From Papaver somniferum (lineage: Eukaryota; Streptophyta; Magnoliopsida; Ranunculales; Papaveraceae): a stretch of 64,000 bases of DNA. The first letter of the stretch is position 1; each line of letters begins with the position of its first letter. The stretch is from assembly GCF_003573695.1 (NCBI RefSeq), contig NC_039363.1, positions 166,734,747-166,798,746 on the forward strand. The letters are read 5' to 3'. A program made the translations under genes and the position numbers. This document shows positions 54,507 through 64,000 of this stretch, in pieces. The notes under the pieces are model-generated. The model saw nothing but the letters and a program-made list of their open reading frames with translations, made no database searches and was not told the origin of the DNA.

Positions 54507-54761
54507 TTAATCTCTAGTGGTGATCTTGTTGTTCACTGAGGTTTCTTCAGTGTTCAAACTTTTGAAGCATGTCTCAAGAGACTTGTCTGCCACCACTTCC
54601 TGTTTTTCAAGCTCTTCAACTAGGATCTTGAGTTCAGCAAGAAGACCTTTTGTTTGAACAATTCTTTCTTCGAGCCAGTCTCGATGCTGAACATTCATAA
54701 TGATATTGGTTTTCTGTTCTTCAGTTAATTCTTCATTACTACATTCATAAGAAGAAAGCAT
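54507..54761 (-). CDS. Small coiled-coil ORF of Sirevirus E
   Basis: An intact 84-aa frame is Glu/Leu/Lys-rich, with leucines spaced as in a coiled coil (about residues 28-60), and has no membrane segment. It lies at the same place as the acidic ORF 2868-3272 of element A, between gag and the 3' untranslated region. It has no family that I recognise. It may encode a real accessory protein, or it may be the C-terminal scrap of a longer lost protein. Confidence 0.4.
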   Translation of the reverse strand: MLSSYECSNEELTEEQKTNIIMNVQHRDWLEERIVQTKGLLAELKILVEELEKQEVVADKSLETCFKSLNTEETSVNNKITTRD

Positions 54762-55387
54762 TGTATCACAAGATTGTGATATCGTAAGAGCATAATCAGA
54801 CCTATTTATAGTCCCTTGTTTTCCTTTTTCAAGGCTAGAGCTTAATTAGGAAAGCTTTTCTACACAAAAACCGAAACAAAAACTTACTCTAAACGTTCAA
54901 AGAAGATATCGCAAGTTTTGAGAAGTCATATAGTTCTGGTTAACTCTTTTTTTGTTTTTCTATAGTGTAGCAAAATATCGAAAGATTCTTTCACTTTGAT
55001 ATCGCTGGATATCTCTAGATCCTTTTTGAGCCTAAGTACTAGACATTCATAGTCATCTTTTTCTAAGATTACAACCGGATTGTTTTTCTTAGAATCTGTT
55101 TTAGATAACTTTCAATTGGATACTTTCTCGGATTTTTGTATCAACTTGTAGGTGGATTTTGAATGAAGATTCTTCATTTCTAGTGACATTGCATCTTTCC
55201 ATCTTGAAACTTCATATCTCATATCCTTATTGATAAAGGTATTACCCGTTCTATTATTTTTTCTATTTCTTTTAGGATATGATTTTGAATTTTTGTAATA
55301 ATTCGTCTGTCTCACAGGACAATGATGATCTGAGAGATATTTAAAGATGACACTGTTTAATTCTTTAAATACAAATAGTATAGCGTT
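54762..55387 (-). pseudogene. Decayed region downstream of gag in Sirevirus E
   Basis: Fragments such as 55112-55315 (67 aa, basic, with a YEVSRWKDAMS-like motif) resemble the tail of D's gag-like region (YDVPNWRKTNL). Stops break everything else. No protease active site (D-T/S-G) is seen, which supports true absence of pol. Confidence 0.4.
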
Positions 55388-56370
55388 TTACATCTTTCGA
55401 ATTTTACAATCCCTTTGGATATGACCATTATCTCTACAATAATAACAATGCTTATTGAAAGGAATAAAGTTTTTAGTTTTACGTTTATGAGACGTTCGGT
55501 TATTATGCTGATCCTTAGTTGGAGTCTTCTTATGATTGCTTTCGGAGATGTTTTCTGTCAGAATCTCATTTGAGCACTTGGGTGACTCAGGTGAACAAGC
55601 TTGTTCAGGTGGATTTTCTGGAGTCGAAGAGCCAACAGCTTTTACAAATTTTACTTCCTTGTTGATTGACGAAGTATCAATTCCATCATATCCTAATCCA
55701 CGTTTGTCACCATGACTTCTTCCTGCATCCAACATGGAAGATAAATTGATTGTGCTATCATTGAGTCTTCTTAGCCTTATAGCTTCCTCTTCTAAGACCT
55801 TGATTCTTTCAAGAGCTTCAACTAGTTGATCCTCAAGAAGATTTTTGTTGAAGAAATCAGACTCATTTTGTTCCTTACTTGTTGATTGTTGATAACTAAT
55901 CCTTGCTTCTGTCTCAACAAGCTTCTTATTCAACAAGTAATGTTTCTTGTTGAGATTCTCAAACTCAAGAGTTTTTGAGTGTAGAATATCTTTGTAGTCT
56001 TTAAGGCGTTATCTGGAATTCTGATATCCATAGAAGAAACTAGAGAAAATCTTTCTTAGTTTCCTATTTTCTCTACTGAGAGGGGCAATGAGCTCAATCA
56101 CATCTGCGGTAGAAAGTTTTCTTGTAGAGATAACACTTAGAATAGAAGTGAATTCTGACATATCTTCTTCAACATCTTGATCGATTTATGAGTCACCATC
56201 TTTAGAAATTTCATCAAGTTATTTTTCAAGGCAAGTTTGCCAATCACCAGAGTCTACATTATAAGGGTCAGCCTGTTCAGTAGATTCACAAAAGATGTTA
56301 TCCTCAAGATTGATTTTTCATCTTGACTTACGTTAAGTGAATCACTCATTAGATTCATTTTCTTATAGGT
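55388..56370 (-). pseudogene. gag: Gag-like gene of Sirevirus E with an intact zinc knuckle
   Basis: The longest frame (55388-55936) encodes 182 aa: a Leu/Glu coiled coil near residues 33-60, a Ser/Pro/Thr-rich linker, a basic stretch, and a CCHC zinc knuckle with Cys164, Cys167, His172 and Cys177 at the very end. Upstream text to about 56370 continues an acidic N-terminal part in shifted frames with stops. The knuckle is typical of copia nucleocapsid. The usual copia Gag core is not evident, so this is a reduced or alternative Gag. It starts just inside the primer site, as gag should. Confidence 0.6.
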
Positions 56371-56411
56371 TGGATCGCACCAAACACATATTGTTAGATA
56401 TTTTCGTGTTT

Positions 56412-56427
56412 GCCTGTTCTGATACCA
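56412..56427 (-). other. Primer-binding site of Sirevirus E (Met-tRNA type)
   Basis: TGGTATCAGAACAGGC on the minus strand lies two bases inside the LTR. It matches the copia Met-tRNA site TGGTATCAGA. Confidence 0.8.
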
Positions 56428-56429
56428 AT

Positions 56430-57433
56430 TGAAAAGACGAGTGTACCCAAATATACCCCAATCTGAAACTTTTCCACCTATAAGTCATTTCTCCGAAAGT
56501 GATTTTCTATGGACTGAGTCGAGACAATACAATTAATCGGTTCACACTTCGTGTGATCGTCTATGGATACGAGATCGAGACAATACGACAACAAGATAAC
56601 TTGTGTGATTGACTATGGATACAAGATCGAGACAATACAACAACGAAGTGTGCTTACTTGATAAATGGTTCGGACTTAACCAAACGCAATATGATTACTA
56701 TCAAGTAAATAGGAATTAACGTTTGTGTATTTTACTTCTAATTATAATGAAAACAATTATAATTGCCGAAATAGAAAAGTAAAAGACACAACAAGATTTT
56801 GTTAACGAGGAAACCGCAAATGCAGAAAAATCATGGGACCTTGTCCGCAAAATCAAACCAACTTCGTATAGTTGAGACCAAGAAACTAAACCTATAGTTC
56901 ACCTAGTTCCGTCGGTATTCCCACGCCTCCAACTTGTAATAAGTCACGTACTTGGAACAATTCCTTTGGTTCGTATACCAAACAGTAAAGGAACAACAAA
57001 TATGTTTGGTAACAACTCTTTTCAACCAAGTGATATGAGTTCGACACAAGGCTCTTCCGTTTATCCCAATAAAATCCTTTATCAGGTCCTTAGATCTATC
57101 TATAACAACTACCAAAATAATTGTCAAGATTTTGCGATCAATACTTTTAATCACAAAGAATTGTATTGATGTCGATCTACTCATCTAATCAATCCAATCT
57201 ACCACAAGGATAAACCGATTATAGTTGGATCCTCTTTAACCGAAACAAGTATTGTACACACCAAAGATTATGAACCCAAATCAGAAATCTTCTTCGTCTT
57301 CAAATCTTTTTAGATCTTCAATAAATACCTGCACACAATAAACTTGAATCTCTTGTGATCATTCACACACAGAACGGAGTCTGTTAACAATGGATTATCA
57401 CAAGAGATCTTTAGATCTACAAACAGTCTAAAG
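56430..57433 (-). repeat. 5' LTR of Sirevirus E, truncated
   Basis: It matches 28948-29501 and then 41100-41570 as one continuous stretch, so it shows the site before Tat1 inserted. The match stops at about 57433, where another LTR family begins. The rest of this LTR (its U3) is deleted. Confidence 0.75.
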
Positions 57434-60400
57434 ATCCCCGTCAAAACTTCGATCTAGTTTGAGTGAATCTTATATCAGAAGAGAAGATTCTCAAGCATAA
57501 AAAAACTAGGTGCAATCAAAGTTCAACAACTATTAATCAATCAAATCAATCGAAAACTAATAAATCTGTGAGCCTGATTTTTATGAGAAATAACTTGGAC
57601 GGTACCAAAGACCAATGCCCAAATGCCAATCAATTCCTATCCAATAATCAAGGTCGGATTTACCAATTGATTGAACTACGCACAACCTGTGATATTTTAA
57701 TTATATAAACAAGTAAATGCGGAAAATAAATAACACAGACACCAGAAGTTTTGTTAATGAGGAAACCGCGAATGTAGAAAAACCCCGAGACCTAGTCCAG
57801 TTTTTGAACAACATACTATATTAAGACGCTACAGACACTAGCCTACTACAAGTTAACTTCGGAATGGAATGAAATTGATCCCTAACCAAGTCTCGCACTG
57901 ATCAAGGTACAGTCGTGTTCCTTACGTCTCTGAATCCCAGTAGGACTCTACGCACTTGATTCCCTTAGCTGATCTCACCCACAACTAAGAGTTGCTGACC
58001 CAATATCGAAAACTTATAAACAAATATGTCTCTCAAAGATAAGTCTATTTTGATAGATAAATCTGTCTTCCACAGAAACACCTATGAAGTTTAGTTTCGT
58101 CTTATGACAAATCAAGGTGCATAGGAACCAATTGATAATCCGGACTTATAATCCCGAAGAACATCATAGAAAAATCAATCACCTCACAATAACTTAAACT
58201 ATATGGTAGTAGAACAAGTTATTGTGGAGTCACAAAGAATGAGACGAAGAGGTTTGTGATTACTCTTTATATCTTACCCATCGAAGATAAATCTTGAGTC
58301 AATCTTAGAGAAGATAGTACTCAATATGATAGAACAAGTAAGATCAGATCACACAACTACAGAGCAAATAGTTGGGCATGGTTTCACAAATCCCAAATGA
58401 AGTCTTCAATTCATCAACCAAAATGACCAGACTACCCTTAACAGAAATAAGTAAAGTAAATATTACGGTCATAAAAATGACCATATTACCCTTATCGGAA
58501 ATAAGTACAATAAATGGAAATTGTGAAAATGACCAGACTACCTTATCAGAAATAAGTAAAGTAAATATTACAAACTGTGAAAATGACCATATTACCCTTA
58601 CTGGAAATTAGTGCAACTAATATTGTGAAGACTGTCAAAATGACAAAACTACTCTTATTGGAAATAAGTAAAAATAAATATTACAGACTGTAAAATGACC
58701 ATATTACCCTTACTGAAAATTTATGCAATAAATATTATGGAGATTATGAAAAGGACCAGACTACCCTTACCGAAATAAATAAATTAGATATTACAGACTG
58801 TGAAAATTACCATATTACCCTTTCGGGAAATAAGTGTAATAAATATTATGAAGACTATAAAAATGACAAGACTACCCTTATCAGAAAAACGTAAAGTAAA
58901 TATTACAGATTGTGAAAATAACCATATTACCCTTACTAGAAATTTGAGCAATAAATAAATATTATGGAGACTGTCAAAATGATAAAACTACCCTTATTGG
59001 AAATAAGTAAAAGTAAATATTACAGACAGTGAAAATGACCATACTACGCTTACTGGAAATTAGTCAAATAAATATTATGGAGACTGTGAAAATGACCAGA
59101 CTACCCCCACGAAAAATAAGTAAAGTAAATATTACAGACTGTGTAAATGACCATATTACCCTTACTGAAAATTAGTGCAACAAATATTATAGAGACTGTG
59201 AAAATGACCTGACTACCCTTATCGAAAATAAGTAGTAAATATTACATACAATGAAAATGACCAAATTACACTTACTAGAAATTAGTGCAATAAATATCAT
59301 GTAGAAAGTGAAAATGACCAGACTACCCTTATCAGAAATAAGTAGATTACAGATTGTGAAAATGACCATATCAACCTAACTGGAAACAAGTGCAATAAAT
59401 ATTAGCGAGACAGTAAAAATGACCAAACTACCCTTATCAAATAAGTAAAGTAAATATTACAGACTGTGAAAATAACTATTTTACCCTTATTGGAAATAAG
59501 TATAATAAATATTATGAACACTGTAAAAATGGCAAGACTACCCTTATCAAAAAAAAGTAAAGTAAATATTACAGATTGTGAAAATAACCATATTATTACC
59601 CTTACTAGAAATTTGAGCAATAAATAAATATTACGGAGACTGTCAAAATGACAAAACTACTTTTATTGGAAATAAGTAGAAGTAAATATTACAGACGGTG
59701 AAAATGACCATACTACCCTTACTGGAAATTAGTCAAATAAATATTATGGAGACTGTGAAAATGACAAGACTACCCCGATCAAAAATAAGTAAAGTAAATA
59801 TTACGGATTGTGTAAATGACCATATTACCCTTACTGATAATTAGTGCAATAAATATTATGGAGACTGTGAAAATGACCTGACTACCCTTATCAGAAATAA
59901 GTAGTAAATATTACATACAATGAAAATGACCAAATTACCCTTACTAGAAATTAGTGCAATAAATATCATGTAGATTGTGAAAATGACTAGACTACCCTTA
60001 TGAGAAATAAGTAGAGTAAATATTATAGATTGTGAAAATGACCATATCACCCTAACTGGAAACAAGTGCAATAAATATCACCGAGACCGTGAAAATGACC
60101 AAAATAACTTTATCAAATTAAGTAAAGTAAATATTACAGACTGTGAAAATTACCATATTACCCTTTCGGGAAATAAGTGTAATAAATATTATGAAGACTG
60201 TGAAAATGACAAGACTACCCTTATCAGAAAAAGTAAAGTAAATATTACATATTGTGAAAATAACCATATTACCTTTACTAGAAATTTGAGCAGTAAATAA
60301 ATATTATGGAGACTGTCAAAATTACAAAACTACCCTTATTGGAAATAAGTAGAAGTAAATATTAGAGACGGTGAAAATGACCATACTACCCTTACTGGAA

Positions 60401-62235
60401 ATTAGTCAAATAAATATTATGGAGACTGTGAAAATGACCAGGTTACCCCTATAAAAAATAAGTAAAGTAAATATTAAAGATTATGTAAATGACAATATTA
60501 ACCTTATTGAAAACTAATGCAATAAATATTATGGAGACTGTGAAAATGACCTGACTACCCTGATCGGAAATAAGTAGTAAATATTACAGACAATGAAAAT
60601 GACCAAATTACCGTTACTAGAAATTAGTACAATAAATATCATGTAGACAGTGAAAATGACCAGGATACCCTTATCAGAAATAGGTAGAGTAAATATTACA
60701 GATTGTGAAAATGACCATATCACCCTAACTGGAAACAAGTGGAATAAATATCACCGAGACAGCGAAAATGACCAAACTACCCTAATTAAAATAAATAAAG
60801 TAAATATTACAGACTGTGAAAATGGTTATTTTACCCTTATTAGAAATAAGTGTAATAAATATTATGAAGACTATGAAAATGACAAGACTACCCTTATCAG
60901 AAATAAGTAAAGTAAATATTACATATTGTGAAAATAACCATATTATCCTTATTGGAATATTGAGAAATAAATAAATATTATGGAGACTGTCAAAATGACA
61001 AAACTACCCTTATTGGAAATAAGTAAAAATAAATATTACAGACGATAAATATGACCATACTATCATTACTGGAAATTAGTCAAATAAATATTATGGGGAC
61101 TGTGAAAATGACCAGACTACCCTTATAAAAAATAAGTAAAATAAATATTATAGACTATGAAAATAACCATATTACCCTTACTGAAAATTAGTGCAATAAA
61201 TATTATGGAGACTGTGAAAATGACCTGACTACCCTTATCGGAAATAAGTAGCAAATATTACAGACAATGAACATGACCAAATTACCCTTACTATAAATTA
61301 GTGCAATAAGACAATAAAAATGACCAGACTACCGTTATCGAAAATAAGTAGAGTAAATATTACGGATTGTGAAAATGACCATATCTTACTGGAAACAAGT
61401 GCAATATGGTTAAAGGAGAATTGACTCTAGTCGTAACTAGGACACAGGAAAGTGCCGGGATTAGGTTTTCCAGTTGCTAGAGTTCTCCTTTGTATAGTTT
61501 TTCAAATCAGGGTTTGCTTACAATCAAAGCTAAGAAAGCTTAGTAACAAAGCATTCAATATTCACCGTTAGATGAAAACCTAATTTAAGATTCTAGCTAA
61601 GTTTGCTTAAAACCAAAGCAATATATCTCCACCGTTAGATGGTCTTAGCTTGTTACACACAAATGAAATATAACTCTATTTAGATATGGATAACCGTACC
61701 TAAACGTGTATATTGAGTTGGCTCAATAATAGTTAACCGAAGTTAGCCACATGAACACTTTTATCTTAACCACATTCATCTACACATCTATATCAACTAT
61801 GGTGATCAATCATGAAAGATAATCAAATGAATCTAACTGTGTTTCTCATAGAATTGTTCAATTGTTTACAATCAGATAGAAGTATATATGGTCCAATTGA
61901 AACAAAATCGCATTGATTCATAATTGTACAAAGTACTTATAAAAGAATCAATTCATGAACATTAAGCCACGGTTTGCAAACATTGCATTCCTTAATTTAT
62001 AAATGTGTTTGTTCATGAGTATGAAAACATACTTAACCGATTTTAGAACTTTAACCACTAAGTTTGCAAACTGGTACGCAAATTATAGTTCCGGACTTTG
62101 GTCTTTATCCAACTGTTCGCATAACGATATTCATACTGCTGTCCCGGACCTTAACTCAAGTAGAACCGTTCGCATACTGGTATGCAAACTTGGTTTTAGG
62201 ACCTGAATCATACCACACCAATTTGCTTACTAGGT
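57434..62235 (-). repeat. A-type Sirevirus LTR carrying a tandem array (LTR G)
   Basis: The flanks of the array match element A's LTR: 57560-58417 resembles 5180-6050, and 61407-62235 resembles 6050-6760. Where A has about 25 bp, this LTR has a 3-kb tandem array. Presumed U3 has a palindrome GTTCGCATAC-TG-GTATGCAAAC at 62168-62189. Neither LTR end is present: the left is lost at the join to E and the right is cut by H. It may be the 5' LTR of D, left after a deletion. That link is inference. Confidence 0.65.
58418..61406. repeat. Tandem satellite array with higher-order structure
   Basis: About 53 monomers of 55 and 57 bp alternate, making a 112-bp pair. The core motif is ATGACCATATTACCCTTACT or a close variant, followed by AATAAATATTA. 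Marker variants such as TTAGTCAAATAAATATT recur at 59061, 59730, 60403 and 61078, about 670 bp apart, so six pairs form a larger repeat present four to five times. It is AT-rich and non-coding, and the short frames within it are artefacts of the repeat. Confidence 0.9.
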
Positions 62236-62560
62236 TGTTGATGGTGGTGTTTAGCTTAGGGTTAAAATCGTAAAACCTAAGTCAAACAGTGACGTCACAC
62301 TTGAGTAATAATGTCGTCACTAGCACATTTATTGAACCATTCAACATGACTGCGTAAAATTACCGGGGTACCTTTTTTTTATATATATGCCATGCTCAAC
62401 GGCAGAGCCCTCGGTACTGACTGACATCATCTCTACACATGCCAGCCACGCATGCTAGCCAAACGTGCCAATGGCACACCATGCCAGCCACATCTCCGCG
62501 CCAAAGTCATACCAACCATGCCACCCGCACCACCGTGCCAATGACATGCCATGCCAGCCA
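62236..62560 (+). repeat. Tat-type LTR fragment H, related to F
   Basis: It starts TGTTGATGGTGGTG, as in F and Tat1, and then becomes rich in CATGCCAGCC-type motifs (62445-62560) like F's U3. It is cut at 62561 by element J. The bases before it (TAGGT) would be its target duplication, but the other end lies outside the window. Confidence 0.65.
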
Positions 62561-63134
62561 TGATGTAGTTTTTAAGTGGTAGTAAAGTTCGTTCAACTCG
62601 GATTGTGTAGACTCGATTTTAGACTCAAATTAAAATAGAAAACTTAAAAAGAAATTGTTACCAAGATTATAAAAAGCATTGAGACTCAAGATTCCACCAG
62701 TTTGATCGATTCCAGCGCACATACCAAGCCTGTTATGCTCAATCACGTCCATCCCAACAAATTTCAGCGATTGAATCTCTCTAAATCACCTTCGAAATCC
62801 AACCCAAAGTTTGGTTCTTTGCTGGATATTTTTCCCGCCAAAATTTCATTCGAATTTGAGAAGAAAGTGACCTCCCCCTATCCTGTGCTGGTCTCCCTTT
62901 AGCAGATGCCTGGAAATGGGTCACCCCTTAGTAATTAGGTTACCCCTTATCCAAAGTGAGAGTCCTATAGTAATTTTCCACGAGCGCAAAAACTACTTTT
63001 TTAACCAATTTCGCCGCAAAAGCTTATTTCTCCAAAAATACCTACAGGGACATAAAAAGCCATAATAAATATAAAATCGAGCACTAATAATATATACAAT
63101 TGAGATTATATAAGACACAAAAATGTGCCTATCA
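62561..63134 (-). repeat. 3' LTR of element J (574 bp, compact)
   Basis: Its U3 start and its terminal bases resemble the complete Athila's LTR ends. The central portion equivalent to 14370-15240, including TATAAAAA, is missing. It is either an internal deletion or a short-LTR subfamily. Confidence 0.65.
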
Positions 63135-64000
63135 AATACCCCCAAACTTATTATTTGCTAGTCCTCGAGCAAATCAAATAGAAAATAAAATCCTAACTCA
63201 CTGTCGCAGACATCGTCAATTGCATTTAGCGTATGCAATATGCCTTTAAACCCCTAGGTGACCCTAGTGGCCGAGTTATAGTCTCGGGAGGGCTTACAAG
63301 AGATATACCCACAAAACCTGTACTCCAGACCCTAACTATCTACGCAGAACCTTGGAAGGAACTAAACAATATCCTTGGTTGGCATACTTATTGACTACAG
63401 GAGGAAGTACCCTGATGCGAAATTCCAATTGCTGTACACGAGTTTGCACTCAAGCATACTAAAATTCATATAAATTGACAGAGCTCTACTCAGATAGTTG
63501 CACTATGGACATCAATATCCGGAGTCAAAAACTAATCACATGGATAGATCAAGAAGATGGATATAGAAAAACATAGATGGTTTTGATGTTTACTAAGTGA
63601 ACGGCGTTTCCCATATCTGTCTGAAGGCCTCCGCCAAAATGAACCTATCCTAATGGATTGAGATACTAGTCTGACTAATATCAACACACTGGCATATACA
63701 AGGGAACCAGTGCTCGATAATCCTAGTTCTAGTTCAACACAACTGGCATAGACAAGGGTACCAGTGTTCGACTTTTTTCACTGAACATTTTTTTTTTCCA
63801 GCTTTTTCATTTCGTTCAATTTTTTTTGTTCCGTTTGGTCTAATTGGTCTGGTCTGGTCTTTTTTTTTCTTTTTTTGTAACTCAATCACTCTAATTCACC
63901 CTAGCATTAGTAACAACTTGAATCGTGGGCCCCACCTATCACTTAGAGAAACAAAGTTTAAAAACAAAATAAAATAAAAATAGAAGTGAAAAGGACTCAA
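62561..64000 (-). mobile_element. Second Athila-type element J, 3' end only
   Basis: A 574-bp LTR (62561-63134) reads, on the minus strand, from TGATAGGCAC to AACTACATCA. A polypurine tract (63135-63150) and 850 bp of 3' untranslated region follow, matching 22440-23275 of the complete Athila. The element continues beyond the window. Its LTR is about 0.9 kb shorter than the other Athila's. It seems to lack the middle part with the TATA box. Confidence 0.75.

Larger units (their letters stand above)
28948..57433 (-). mobile_element. Sirevirus E, pol-less, with two nested Tat elements in its 3' LTR
   Basis: The 3' LTR lies in three pieces (28948-29501, 41100-42722 and 52237-52686). The inside is 52687-56429 and the surviving 5' LTR 56430 to about 57433. 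Removing Tat1 and F leaves roughly 7.4 kb. The internal part holds only a gag-like frame with a zinc knuckle, a small coiled-coil ORF and a long 3' untranslated region. No pol domain is visible in 3.7 kb. Its LTR differs from the A type (start TGAAAAGACGAG in plus reading), so it is a separate family of the same group. Confidence 0.7.

Noticed and set aside
58372..60910. Short open frames inside the tandem array, read as small proteins
   Set aside because: They follow the repeat period in both strands, are all truncated differently and have no start context or domain. They are artefacts of the array.
58418..61406. Possible CRISPR-like array
   Set aside because: Units are contiguous near-identical monomers without unique spacers, and the setting is a plant retrotransposon.
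1..64000. tRNA, rRNA or conserved host genes
   Set aside because: I saw no cloverleaf-like tRNA, rRNA motif or host protein domain. The tRNA-like strings found are primer-binding sites.

Overview
The window looks like repeat-dense intergenic DNA from a flowering plant, probably a eudicot. It is AT-rich and carries the plant-specific retrotransposon lineages Sirevirus (Ty1/copia), Athila and Tat (both Ty3/gypsy), a relic L1-type LINE and a hAT-type MITE. I found no host gene, tRNA or rRNA. The Sirevirus LTRs remind me of poppy-family repeats, but that is an impression only.

Layout. 1-1541 is unassigned. 1547-7309 is a minus-strand Sirevirus derivative (A) with a perfect 5-bp target duplication and no pol. 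7315-7680 is an older LTR scrap. About 7735-11756 is a LINE relic split by a Sirevirus solo LTR (8852-11050). 11757-13970 and 24804-25331 are a plus-strand Sirevirus remnant (B), split by a complete 10.8-kb Athila element (13971-24803). 25332-28947 is a minus-strand Sirevirus (D) with a hAT MITE (26592-27232) in it. A second minus-strand Sirevirus (E) starts at 28948. Its 3' LTR is cut twice: by a Tat element, Tat1 (29502-41099, minus), and by a pol-less Tat relative, F (42723-52236, plus). E's inside and 5' LTR run to about 57433. 57434-62235 is another Sirevirus LTR (G) that holds a 3-kb tandem array. G is cut at 62236 by a Tat-type LTR (H), which is cut at 62561 by a second Athila (J, minus) that runs off the right edge.

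How the parts relate. Every coding region I can recognise belongs to a mobile element, and all are damaged. Athila keeps long Gag-Pro and Pol frames but has a stop, two frameshifts and a changed protease motif. Tat1 keeps PR, RT, two RNase H domains and integrase in broken frames. It also carries an antisense gene, apparently three exons with two 79-bp introns, between pol and the 3' LTR. F shares Tat1's primer site, polypurine tract, LTR ends and Gag start, so it looks like a non-autonomous partner. A and E keep only gag-like sequence plus a small coiled-coil ORF, so they would also have needed proteins in trans. Several insertions can be checked against unoccupied copies of the same site elsewhere in the window.

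Limits. Boundaries with TG...CA ends and target duplications are firm to the base. Other joins are good to tens or hundreds of bases. Family names rest on motifs and structure read by eye, with no database search.
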